Source of the DNA: Comamonas piscis
GTDB lineage: Bacteria > Pseudomonadota > Gammaproteobacteria > Burkholderiales > Burkholderiaceae_C
DNA length: 64,000 nt
Assembly (NCBI RefSeq): GCF_014109725.1
Contig: NZ_CP058554.1
Location: 3,720,001 to 3,784,000 of the forward strand
Reading direction: 5' to 3'
Shown: positions 54,947-63,366 of the stretch, piece by piece
Numbering within the stretch: position 1 is the first letter of the stretch
Layout of the letters: each line of letters opens with the position of its first letter
Position numbers and translations under genes: made by a program
Notes under the pieces: generated by a model
What the model saw: the letters and a program-made list of their open reading frames with translations, nothing else
The model's database searches: none
Told to the model about the DNA's origin: nothing

Positions 54947-55948
54947 GTGCAACCCACTGACCGCCCGTCCAAAATCCAAGATGTAGCCCGTGCGGCGGGC
55001 GTGTCTGCGATGACGGTGTCGCGGGCGATCAACCACCCCGAGCGGCTCAACCCGGAGACCCTGCAACGTGTGCGCGATGCCATCGCCAGCATGCGCTATG
55101 TGCCCAATGCGCTGGCCAGCGGGTTGCGGCTGTCGCGGGCGCGGCTGGTAGCGGCCTTGCTGCCGACCTTGGTGGGGCCTGTGTTCCAGGAGCTGATCCA
55201 GTCGCTGGACCATGCGCTCAACCAGCATGGCTACCAGCTGATGATTGGCCGCACCGGCTATGACGCCGCGCAGGAGGCGGACCTGATTCGCGCCATCATC
55301 CAGCGCCGGCCCGATGGCATTGTGATGATCGGCACCGCAGCATCGGAGGAAGGCCGCGCATTGTTGCAGGCCTCGCGCATTCCGGTGGTGGAGACCTGGG
55401 ACCTGGCCGATACCGCCATCGACATGCTGGTGGGCTTTTCGCACCATGCCATTGGGGCAGCAGTGGCGGAGCATTTTGTCGCCAAGGGCCACCGACAGCT
55501 GGGCATGGTCAGCGGCGATGATGCGCGTGCCCGCGTGCGGGTGGCGGCCTATGCGCAAGCGGCTCAAGCGGCCGGGCTGCCGGAGGTGACGGTGGCCTTT
55601 ACCCCTGCACCCAGCACCTTGGGCGGTGGCCGGCGCGGCCTGGCCGACGTACTGCTAAAGCATCCCGAGGTGACTGCCGTTTTCTGCAGCTCGGACACCC
55701 TTGCCTTGGGCGCCTTGATTGAGGCGCAGCACCAGGGCCTGCGCGTGCCTCAAGACCTGGCCGTCGTTGGCCTGGGCGACCAGGAGTTCGCCAAGGACAC
55801 CGCCCCGCCCCTCACCACCGTGCGGCTGGACGGCACCCGCATCGGCCAGTTGGCAGCCGATATGATCGTGGCCCGCTCGCTGGACCAGCCCGTCGATGCG
55901 CACCACGTAGATATCGGCTTTGCGATCACCCAGCGCAGCAGCAGCTAA
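54947..55948 (+). CDS. LacI-family transcription regulator
   Basis: A 333-residue repressor. The N-terminal DNA-binding domain SKIQDVARAAGVSAMTVSRA then INHPERLNPETLQRVRDAIA includes the hinge helix region (YVPNALASGLRLSRARLVA). The remainder is a periplasmic-binding-protein-like effector domain (VAALLPTLVGPVFQELIQSL, VTAVFCSSDTLALGALIEAQ). GTG at 54947 gives a standard N-terminus. It precedes a TctC receptor and glucarate dehydratase, with two palindromic LacI-type operators 74-115 bases after its stop, so it probably controls that sugar-acid operon. Confidence 0.88.
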   Translation: MQPTDRPSKIQDVARAAGVSAMTVSRAINHPERLNPETLQRVRDAIASMRYVPNALASGLRLSRARLVAALLPTLVGPVFQELIQSLDHALNQHGYQLMIGRTGYDAAQEADLIRAIIQRRPDGIVMIGTAASEEGRALLQASRIPVVETWDLADTAIDMLVGFSHHAIGAAVAEHFVAKGHRQLGMVSGDDARARVRVAAYAQAAQAAGLPEVTVAFTPAPSTLGGGRRGLADVLLKHPEVTAVFCSSDTLALGALIEAQHQGLRVPQDLAVVGLGDQEFAKDTAPPLTTVRLDGTRIGQLAADMIVARSLDQPVDAHHVDIGFAITQRSSS

Positions 55949-56021
55949 ACAGCATCTCCCCAAAAAACTTCGTCTCTCGCCACCCAGTCAATATCGGGTA
56001 ATTACTGATTTCTACACACAA

Positions 56022-56063
56022 GTTAACGTTAACAATACGACAAATTCCAATGTTAACGTTAAC
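56022..56063 (+). promoter_or_regulatory. Tandem LacI-type operators
   Basis: Two perfect copies of the palindrome GTTAACGTTAAC at 56022-56033 and 56052-56063, 30 bases apart centre to centre (about three helical turns). The central CG and AT-rich arms fit LacI/GalR operators. They precede the TctC-gudD operon and follow the LacI gene. Confidence 0.78.
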
Positions 56064-56125
56064 TATTCGAAGCGAACCATCGCTCAGCATGCTTTCAGCA
56101 ACACCCGCAACAGCAGGAGACAAAC

Positions 56126-57121
56126 ATGACCACTACCCCTTTCAGCCCTTGGAAGAAAATCGCCGCACTCGTCTGCGCCAGCGCTGCGGCCTTGGCCGCC
56201 AGCCCTAGCGCCTGGGCTTGGCCCGACAAGCCGATCACCATCATCGTGCCCTTCCCCGCAGGCGGTGCGACCGACACCGTCGCCCGCGCCATTGGCAACA
56301 ACCTGGGCCAGCAATGGGGGCAGACGGTGGTGGTAGAAAACAAGGCGGGGGCGACTGGCAGCATTGGCGCAGCCCAGGTGGCGCGCGCCCCGGCTGATGG
56401 CTATACCTTGCTGGTGTCGTCCTTGGCACCGCTGGTGGTGGCACCGCATTTGATCAAGGGCCTGTCCTATGACCCGACCCGCGACTTCAGCTACATCACC
56501 GTGGCGGTACAAACGGCCAATGTGCTGGTGGTCAACCCTAGTCTGGCGCCCAAGGTCAACAACGTGCAGGATGTCATCGCGATGCTCAAGGCCAAGCCCG
56601 ATACCGTCAGTTTTGCGACCTCGGGGGCGGGCTCTTCCGACCACCTGACCGCCGAGCTGTTCTGGCAAAAGACGGGCACCAAGGGCCTGCATGTGCCCTA
56701 CAAGGGTGGCGCTCCGGCAACGGCCGATCTGCTGGGTAGCCAAGTGGATATGTCGTTCCAGAACGTGAACAGCGTGTTCCCGCACATCAAGTCGGGCAAG
56801 CTCAAGGCCATTGCGGTGACGGGCAACAAGCGCTCTGCGGTACTGCCCGATGTACCAACCATGGCCGAGGCCGGCATCGAAGGCATGGATGTCTATGCCT
56901 GGCAAGCCTTTGCCGCTCCCAAGAACCTGCCGGCCGACATCAAGACCAAGCTGCATGATGGCATCGTCAAAGCGCTGCATGACCCTGCCGTGAGCAAGCA
57001 GTTCACCGACATGGGCCTGGAGATTGTCGGCAACAGCCCCGAGGTTTTTACCGAGTTTCAGCGCAAGGAGTTTGCGCGTTGGAAGCAGGTGATCACGACG
57101 GGTGGTATCACCGGACAATAA
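56126..57121 (+). CDS. Bug/TctC family solute-binding protein
   Basis: A 331-residue periplasmic receptor: signal peptide ending near SAWAW, then PDKPITIIVPFPAGGATDTV, VVENKAGATGSIGAAQVARA and ADGYTLLV. The start follows GGAGACAA. It is the first gene behind the LacI operators and lies 80 bases before glucarate dehydratase, so glucarate or a related aldarate is the likely ligand. No TctA/TctB partner is in the window. Confidence 0.88.
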   Translation: MTTTPFSPWKKIAALVCASAAALAASPSAWAWPDKPITIIVPFPAGGATDTVARAIGNNLGQQWGQTVVVENKAGATGSIGAAQVARAPADGYTLLVSSLAPLVVAPHLIKGLSYDPTRDFSYITVAVQTANVLVVNPSLAPKVNNVQDVIAMLKAKPDTVSFATSGAGSSDHLTAELFWQKTGTKGLHVPYKGGAPATADLLGSQVDMSFQNVNSVFPHIKSGKLKAIAVTGNKRSAVLPDVPTMAEAGIEGMDVYAWQAFAAPKNLPADIKTKLHDGIVKALHDPAVSKQFTDMGLEIVGNSPEVFTEFQRKEFARWKQVITTGGITGQ

Positions 57122-57200
57122 ACAGCAAACCCAACTGACCCAACAGCGGGCCCGTCAAAGCGCCCGCTGCGCAACTCTCAACATTTAGCCTACGCCGACC

Positions 57201-58553
57201 ATGCAAGCCACCCCCTCCGCCTCCCCCAGTTCCACCCCCCGCATCACCGGCTACCGCGTGGTGCCGGTGGCCGGGCATGACAGCATGCTGCTCAACCTGA
57301 GCGGCGCCCATGCGCCGTTCTTCACCCGCAACCTGCTAATCCTGACCGACAGCGATGGCCGCACGGGCGTGGGCGAGGTACCGGGTGGCGAGAGCATTCG
57401 CAACACCTTGGAAGATGCGCGCGAGCTTATCCTGGGCCAGCCGGTGGGCAACTACAACGCCATGCTCAACGCAATGCGCAGCAACTTTGCGAACCGGGAC
57501 AGCGCCGGCCGTGGGCTGCAGACCTTTGACCTGCGCACCACCATCCATGCGGTGACCGCTGCCGAATCGGCACTGCTGGATTTGCTGGGCCAGCACCTGG
57601 GCGTGCCGGTGGCGGCGCTGCTGGGCGAAGGCGTGCAACGCACCTCGGTGCAGATGCTCGGCTACCTCTTCTATGTGGGCGACCGCGAGCTGACCGACCT
57701 GCCCTACCAAACGGCCCCCGACGAAGCGGACGACTGGAAGCGCCTGCGCCATGAAAAAGCCATGGACCCGCAAGCCATCGTGCGCTTGGCGGAAGCGGCT
57801 TACGAGCGCTATGGCTTTGAAGACTTCAAGCTCAAGGGCGGCGTGCTGCGCGGCGAGGACGAGGTAGAAGCGATCCGTGCGCTGCATGAGCGCTTTCCCA
57901 AGGCCCGCATCACCTTGGACCCGAATGGCGGCTGGTTGCTGAAGGATGCGGTGCGCATCACCCGCGATCTGCACGGCATCTTGGCCTATGCCGAGGACCC
58001 CTGCGGCGCCGAAGAAGGCTTCTCCGGCCGCGAGGTGATGGCCGAGTTCCGCCGCGCGACGGGACTGCCCACGGCGACCAATATGGTCGCCACCGACTGG
58101 CGCCAGATGGCGCATTCGCTGTCGCTGCAATCGGTCGATATTCCGCTGGCCGACCCACACTTCTGGACCCTCTCCGGCTCGGTGCGCGTGGCCCAGCTCT
58201 GCCAGGCCTTTGGCCTGACCTGGGGCTCGCATTCGAACAACCATTTCGACGTGTCACTGGCCATGTTCACCCATGTGGGTGCCGCCGCGCCCGGCAAGGT
58301 CACCGCCATCGACACGCACTGGATCTGGCAGGACGGCCAGGGCCTCACCAAGCAACCGCTGCAGATCAACGGCGGCTACATCGAGCTGCCGCAAAAGGGC
58401 GGCCTGGGCATTGAACTGGACATGGATGCCGTGGAACGCGCCCACCAGCTCTACCTGCAACACGGCCTGGGCGCCCGCGATGATGCGATGGCCATGCAGT
58501 ACCTGGTGCCCAACTGGCGCTTTGACAACAAGCGCCCTTGCATGGTGCGCTAA
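57201..58553 (+). CDS. gudD: Glucarate dehydratase
   Basis: A 450-residue enolase-superfamily enzyme that turns D-glucarate (and often L-idarate) into 5-keto-4-deoxy-glucarate. It has the N-terminal capping domain ([20 protein letters not shown]), the KxK catalytic pair in FKLKGG (about K210 and K212), metal ligands in LDPNGGW and [17 protein letters not shown], and the catalytic histidine in [11 protein letters not shown] (about 344). Length is exact for GudD. It follows the TctC receptor in a LacI-regulated operon. Confidence 0.92.
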   Translation: MQATPSASPSSTPRITGYRVVPVAGHDSMLLNLSGAHAPFFTRNLLILTDSDGRTGVGEVPGGESIRNTLEDARELILGQPVGNYNAMLNAMRSNFANRDSAGRGLQTFDLRTTIHAVTAAESALLDLLGQHLGVPVAALLGEGVQRTSVQMLGYLFYVGDRELTDLPYQTAPDEADDWKRLRHEKAMDPQAIVRLAEAAYERYGFEDFKLKGGVLRGEDEVEAIRALHERFPKARITLDPNGGWLLKDAVRITRDLHGILAYAEDPCGAEEGFSGREVMAEFRRATGLPTATNMVATDWRQMAHSLSLQSVDIPLADPHFWTLSGSVRVAQLCQAFGLTWGSHSNNHFDVSLAMFTHVGAAAPGKVTAIDTHWIWQDGQGLTKQPLQINGGYIELPQKGGLGIELDMDAVERAHQLYLQHGLGARDDAMAMQYLVPNWRFDNKRPCMVR

Positions 58554-58610
58554 GGATCATCGGCGATCCCTCGCTCCACCCAAACAGCGAGGGATGCCAG
58601 ATGGCCGGAC

Positions 58611-59483
58611 TCAGGGATGCCAATGGCTAGCCCGGACCAGGGTCGCAGACGGCCCGGCGTTGCCGGCCAAGGCATAGGACAGCTGATTGGCCGCCGCAAT
58701 GACGGTGTTGGCCATCTCTTCCAATTTTTGCTGGGGCAGGCGCGACGCGGGGCCGGACACGCACACGGAACCTAGCAAGCGCCAGTGCTTGCCAAACACC
58801 GGTGCGGAGATGGTGGCCACACCCTGCTCGCGCTCGCCGATGGACCAGTGGAAACCCCGTTGGCGAATGGCCTCGTACAAATCGCCAGGCTCGCCGGAGA
58901 ACGCCAAAATCACCCTCCCTGGTGAGCCTTTATTCAGCGGCAGCCCCTCGCCCATGCGGGCATGGTGGCGCAAGGCCTGGGGGCCTTCTACCCGCACCAG
59001 GCAGGTCCGCACATTGCCTTCGCGCACATAAAAGGCCGCGCTCTCGCCACAGGCCATCGTCAGCGCGCGCAGCGCCGGCTCCAACACGTTTTGCACATCA
59101 AAACCGGCCTGGTAGCGGGCGCCCAACCAGCCCGCTGCCGGGCCCAGGCGCCAATCGCCATCGTCCCGCTGCACCAGGTAGCCCGACTGCGCCAAGGTGC
59201 GCGCAATCCGCAACGCCGTGGTCTTGTGCAGACCGCAGCGCCGGCTCAGCTCGGCCAGTGGCAGATGGGATTCTCCCAACGCAAACGCATCTATCAATTG
59301 CATAGCACGCAACACCGCAGTGACAGTGGTTGTGGACGATCCACCGACCTCTTGCATCGCGTCCGAAGATGCGTTGGCAGGGTCGTCCGCAGCGGCCATC
59401 TCGCCCTCCAAAACCTGGGTGACAACAGGGCCCGGTTTCGCTGCGGATCGGGCTAAGGGTTTGCGCTGAGTGGGGTTGCCCAT
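58611..59483 (-). CDS. IclR-family transcription regulator
   Basis: A 290-residue regulator. The N-terminal 50 residues are an unusual extension. The winged helix follows (TAVLRAMQLIDAFALGESHL, LAELSRRCGLHKTTALRIAR), then the IclR effector domain (YVREGNVRTCLVRVEGPQAL, LPLNKGSPGRVILAFSGEP, VATISAPVFGKHWRLLGSVC). It is divergent from the TctC gene at 59606, with a palindromic site between the two. Confidence 0.87.
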   Translation of the reverse strand: MGNPTQRKPLARSAAKPGPVVTQVLEGEMAAADDPANASSDAMQEVGGSSTTTVTAVLRAMQLIDAFALGESHLPLAELSRRCGLHKTTALRIARTLAQSGYLVQRDDGDWRLGPAAGWLGARYQAGFDVQNVLEPALRALTMACGESAAFYVREGNVRTCLVRVEGPQALRHHARMGEGLPLNKGSPGRVILAFSGEPGDLYEAIRQRGFHWSIGEREQGVATISAPVFGKHWRLLGSVCVSGPASRLPQQKLEEMANTVIAAANQLSYALAGNAGPSATLVRASHWHP

Positions 59484-59493
59484 GGTGCAATGT

Positions 59494-59510
59494 GTTTCAT
59501 TGGTTGAAAC
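59494..59510. promoter_or_regulatory. IclR-type operator candidate
   Basis: Perfect inverted repeat GTTTCA-TTGGT-TGAAAC beginning 11 bases upstream of the IclR start, in the divergent leader. A further half site TTGAAAC lies about 12 bases beyond. Confidence 0.7.
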
Positions 59511-59605
59511 GGCATTGTATCCCTTGAAACTTTTTTTTAAAGTAGCGCACCACTTGGCGTGAGACCAAGGGGGAACAAATCAACAGAACGATACGGAGAC
59601 AACGT

Positions 59606-60610
59606 ATGACGATCACGACACGAGCCATGAGCTTCTCGGCACGCCTGTGCCGCCTGGCGCTGGGGACAGCCGTCCTCGCCGCAGCATCCACGGGCGCCAT
59701 CGCCCAAAGCAACTACCCGGCCAAGCCCATCCGTTTGTTTGTGCCCTTCCCGCCCGGCGGCGGCACCGACATGATTGCCCGCGCCGTGGCGCAGAAAATC
59801 ACCGAGAAAAACGGCTGGAACATCGTCGTGGACAACCGCCCTGGCGCCGGTGGCAACCTGGGCGTGGATGCCGCCGCCAAAGCCGCCCCGGATGGCTATA
59901 CCCTCGTGATGGGCCAAACCAGCAACCTGGCCATCAACCCCTCGTTGTACAAAAAGCTGCCCTACGACCCGCTGAAGAACCTGACCCCCGTCGCGCTGGT
60001 CTCTTCGTCGCCGATCCTGATGGTCAGCGGTGCCGGCACCCCACTGCATTCGATCGCCGAAGTGCTGAAGGCCGCCAAAGCCAAGCCCGATACCGTCACT
60101 GTGGGTTATGCCGGCAATGGCACTGTCGCCCACCTGGCCGTCACCCAGGTCGAGCAGGCCACGGGCGTCAAGCTGCGCCATGTCCCCTACAAGGGCATTG
60201 CCCAGGCCATCACCGACTTGTCCGGCGGGCAGATCGACCTGTTTGTCGGCTCGATTCCGTCGCTGATTGGCCAAGTGCGCAATGACAAGCTCCAGCCGCT
60301 GATGGTGACCTCCAAACAGCGCTCGGGCGAGTTGCCCGCCACCCCGACGATGGCCGAATCCGGCAGCAAGGGCTTTGAGGCCATTACCTGGTTCGGCATC
60401 CTGGCCCCCGCCGGCACGCCAGATGCCGTGGTGCAAAAGCTGAACAAAGCCATCAATGCCGCGCTGGCTGAGCCGGATGTGGTCGAGAAGCTGCGCTCCG
60501 AAGGCGGCGATATCTTGGGCGGCAGTTCGGAAGACTTTGGCAAGCTGATGCGCGCCGAAGTGCCCCGCTGGGCCAAGATCGTCAAGGACTCGGGCGCCAG
60601 CCTGAACTAA
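59606..60610 (+). CDS. Bug/TctC family solute-binding protein
   Basis: A 334-residue periplasmic receptor with a long signal peptide (cleavage after GAIAQ, about residue 34), YPAKPIRLFVPFPPGGGTDM, VVDNRPGAGGNLGVDAAAKA and PDGYTLVMGQ. It starts behind the IclR operator and heads a run of catabolic genes (lactone hydrolase, second receptor, aldolase, dehydrogenase). Ligand unknown; a sugar-acid derivative is inferred. Confidence 0.88.
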   Translation: MTITTRAMSFSARLCRLALGTAVLAAASTGAIAQSNYPAKPIRLFVPFPPGGGTDMIARAVAQKITEKNGWNIVVDNRPGAGGNLGVDAAAKAAPDGYTLVMGQTSNLAINPSLYKKLPYDPLKNLTPVALVSSSPILMVSGAGTPLHSIAEVLKAAKAKPDTVTVGYAGNGTVAHLAVTQVEQATGVKLRHVPYKGIAQAITDLSGGQIDLFVGSIPSLIGQVRNDKLQPLMVTSKQRSGELPATPTMAESGSKGFEAITWFGILAPAGTPDAVVQKLNKAINAALAEPDVVEKLRSEGGDILGGSSEDFGKLMRAEVPRWAKIVKDSGASLN

Positions 60611-60678
60611 GGCCGCAGCACAGCCGGCCCGCGCCCAGCGCCCACCCCACTCCACCCCACCTAATTAGAGCCCGCGCC

Positions 60679-61581
60679 ATGCAACGCGATAGCTTGGCTG
60701 TGCCCGCCCGTTTCTCGGCCGGCACCGCCGCACCCTCCACCCCACTGCCGACAGGCGCCTGCGACTGCCATATCCATGTGTATGACAGCCGCTTCCCCAG
60801 CGCAGCGGGCGCCATGCTGTTGCCACCCGATGCCTCGGCGCAGGACTACCGCGCGCTGCAGCAACGCATCGATACCACGCGCACGGTGCTGGTGACGCCC
60901 TCCACCTATGGCACGGACAACCGCTGCATGCTGGAAGGCCTGGCAGCGCTGGGCGAAGGAGCCCGGGGCGTGGCAGTGATCGACGGCACAGAGAGCGACG
61001 CCGAGTTGCAGCGCCTGCACGGCCTGGGTGTGCGCGGCGTGCGGCTCAACCTGTCGCTGGGCGTATCGGGCACGCTGGCGTCTCTGCTGCCGCTGGCCCA
61101 TCGCATTGCCCCGCTGGGCTGGCACCTGCAGTTGCTGATGGCGCCCGATTTGCTGCTGGGCCAGGCAGCCCTGCTGCGCCAGTTGCCGGTGCCCTTGGTG
61201 TTTGACCACTTTGGCCGCATAGCACCGGCCATGGCGGGCAGCGCTGCGCACCAGCTGCTGCTGGATCTGCTAGAGCGCGGCCAGGCGTGGATCAAGCTGT
61301 CCGGCGGCTACATCGTGAGCGACCAGCACAGCGTGGAAGACACGGCGCTGGATGCGCTGGCCGCCAGTTACCTGCGCGCCGCGCCGCAGCGCGTGCTTTG
61401 GGGCAGTGACTGGCCCCATGCCACCGCATCCGCCGGCGTGCAAGCCATGCCCGATGACGCCCGCCAGATCGACCGCCTGGCCGACTGGGTGCAGCACAGC
61501 GGCGACCACAGCGCACTGCAGCGCGTGCTGGTCGACAACCCGGCCGCGCTCTACGGCTTTGGCCCCCTGGCCGCTTCATAA
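60679..61581 (+). CDS. Amidohydrolase-family lactonase/isomerase
   Basis: A 300-residue TIM-barrel metal-type hydrolase of the PDC-lactonase group. The metal-binding start GACDCHIHVYDSRFP, the middle VFDHFGRI and the late WGSDWPHAT motif with its aspartate mark the family. Members include 2-pyrone-4,6-dicarboxylate lactonase and D-galactarolactone isomerase. Next to glucarate dehydratase and aldarate-type genes, an aldarolactone substrate is favoured by inference. Confidence 0.8.
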   Translation: MQRDSLAVPARFSAGTAAPSTPLPTGACDCHIHVYDSRFPSAAGAMLLPPDASAQDYRALQQRIDTTRTVLVTPSTYGTDNRCMLEGLAALGEGARGVAVIDGTESDAELQRLHGLGVRGVRLNLSLGVSGTLASLLPLAHRIAPLGWHLQLLMAPDLLLGQAALLRQLPVPLVFDHFGRIAPAMAGSAAHQLLLDLLERGQAWIKLSGGYIVSDQHSVEDTALDALAASYLRAAPQRVLWGSDWPHATASAGVQAMPDDARQIDRLADWVQHSGDHSALQRVLVDNPAALYGFGPLAAS

Positions 61582-61600
61582 CAACTTTCCGGAGACAGAC

Positions 61601-62620
61601 ATGACCGCATCCCTTGCAAACTCCTCCTCCTTCAAGCGCGCACGCCGTGGCCTGCTCGCCGCCGCAGGCGCAGCGCTGTTGGCCAGCCTGGGCACCACGC
61701 CCGCACTGGCCCAAGGCGACTGGCCCGCTGGCAAGGTCATCACCTGGGTGGTGCCCTACCCACCGGGCGGCAGCACCGATGTGCTGGGCCGCAATGTGGC
61801 GCAGCGCATTGGCACGGCGCTGGGCACCAACGTGATTGTGGAAAACAAAGCCGGCGCGACTGGCACCATCGGTGCCGCCTGGGTCGCCAAGGCCGCGCCG
61901 GATGGATACACCCTGCTGGGCACCTCCATCGGCCCGCAGGCGATTGCGCCGCACCTGATGGGCAAGCTGCCCTATGACCACATTGCGGCGTTTGAGCCCG
62001 TGGTCATCCTCGGCACCATCCCGCACATGCTGGTGGTGGGTGCCAAGCAGCCCTATAAAACCGTGGCCGAACTGGTGGCCGCTGGCAAGGCCCAGCCCGG
62101 CAAGCTGGCCTATGCCTCGGGCGGCAACGGCACCATCTTGCAGATGCAGGGCGAGTTGCTGCAGCAGCAGACCGGCGCCCGCTTCATCCACATTCCCTAC
62201 AAGGGCGACACCCCGGCGCTGCAAGACACCCTGGGCGAGCAGGTGCAGTTCATGTTCGCGCCCGTGGCCGCTGCGCTGCCCCATGTGCAGGCCGGCAAGC
62301 TGCGCGCGCTGGCCGTCACCTCCGCCAAGCGCCTGCCTGCGCTGCCCGATGTACCGACGATGGGCGAGGTCGGCATGAAGGACTTTGTCGTCGAGCAATG
62401 GCAGGCCGTGTTTGCGCCCGCCAAGACGCCCCAGGCCGTTGTGCAGCGCCTGAACCAGGACATCAACCAGGCACTGAAAGACCCCGGCGTGGTCGCGCTG
62501 GCCGACAAGCTCGGCATCAGCCTGGTGGGCGGCACCCCACAACAGCTGGGCGACTTGCAAAAGGCCGACTCCGCCAAGTGGGCCCAGGTCATCAAAGACG
62601 GAAACATCAAGGCCGAATAA
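61601..62620 (+). CDS. Bug/TctC family solute-binding protein
   Basis: A 339-residue periplasmic receptor with signal peptide (RARRGLLAAAGAALLASLGT, cleavage after ALAQ), then VITWVVPYPPGGSTDVLGRN, VIVENKAGATGTIGAAWVAK and PDGYTLLGTS. GGAGAC precedes ATG 61601; the frame continues upstream through the previous gene but is not coding there. It is the third receptor in eight kilobases, within the sugar-acid cluster. Confidence 0.88.
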   Translation: MTASLANSSSFKRARRGLLAAAGAALLASLGTTPALAQGDWPAGKVITWVVPYPPGGSTDVLGRNVAQRIGTALGTNVIVENKAGATGTIGAAWVAKAAPDGYTLLGTSIGPQAIAPHLMGKLPYDHIAAFEPVVILGTIPHMLVVGAKQPYKTVAELVAAGKAQPGKLAYASGGNGTILQMQGELLQQQTGARFIHIPYKGDTPALQDTLGEQVQFMFAPVAAALPHVQAGKLRALAVTSAKRLPALPDVPTMGEVGMKDFVVEQWQAVFAPAKTPQAVVQRLNQDINQALKDPGVVALADKLGISLVGGTPQQLGDLQKADSAKWAQVIKDGNIKAE

Positions 62621-62679
62621 GGCACCGGCCCTTCCCATCGCCCCATTTATTTTTTTATCCCTCCCAACGGACCAACACC

Positions 62680-63366
62680 ATGAGCCAACTTCCAGACATC
62701 ATCCGTGACATCGAACGCGTCGGCGCCGACGTCGTTGCCAAGGCCAGCAGCTTCCAGGCCGCCATTCTGGCCGACGTTGCAGGCCGCCGAGGCACCATGC
62801 ATGCGCGGGTGGCACCGGTCCACCAAAGCATGCAGGTTGCAGGCCCGGCATTCACCGTCGAAGTGCGCCCCGGCGACAACCTGATGATCCACGCCGCCAT
62901 CGCGCTGGCCCAACCTGGCGATGTGCTGGTGATCGATGGCAAGGGCGACCAGACGGCCGCACTGATGGGCACCTTGATGCTCAGCGCCTGCAAGAAGCTC
63001 GGCCTGGCCGGCGTGATCGTTGATGGTTCCATCCGCGACAAGCTGGAGATTCTGGACCTGGACTTCCCCGTGTTCAGCGCCGGCTTCAACCCCGCCGGCC
63101 CCACCAAGTTTGTGCCCGGCCGCATCAACCACCCCATTTCGGCCGGCGGCACCACGGTCAACCCGGGTGACCTGGTCGTGGGCGATGCCGATGGCGTGGT
63201 CGTGATCGAGCGCGCCAAGGCGCCTGCGATGCTGGCCCTGGCCGACAAGAAGGTGGCCGATGAAGCCGCCCGCATCGACGCGATTGCCCGTGGCGACACG
63301 GCATCGAAATGGCTGCCCGCTGCACTGCGTGCGGCCGGCGTGCTCAAGGAAGGAGAATCGCTGTGA
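62680..63366 (+). CDS. RraA-family aldolase/decarboxylase
   Basis: A 228-residue protein of the RraA/HMG-aldolase family: ILADVAGRRGTMHARVAPVH, GDVLVIDGKGDQTAALMGTL and VIVDGSIRDKLEILDLDFPV, then PVNPGDLVVGDADGVVVI-like sequence. Members with these motifs act as 4-hydroxy-4-methyl-2-oxoglutarate aldolase or oxaloacetate decarboxylase with a divalent metal. It fits the end of an acid degradation route. Its TGA overlaps the GTG of the next gene. Confidence 0.85.
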   Translation: MSQLPDIIRDIERVGADVVAKASSFQAAILADVAGRRGTMHARVAPVHQSMQVAGPAFTVEVRPGDNLMIHAAIALAQPGDVLVIDGKGDQTAALMGTLMLSACKKLGLAGVIVDGSIRDKLEILDLDFPVFSAGFNPAGPTKFVPGRINHPISAGGTTVNPGDLVVGDADGVVVIERAKAPAMLALADKKVADEAARIDAIARGDTASKWLPAALRAAGVLKEGESL

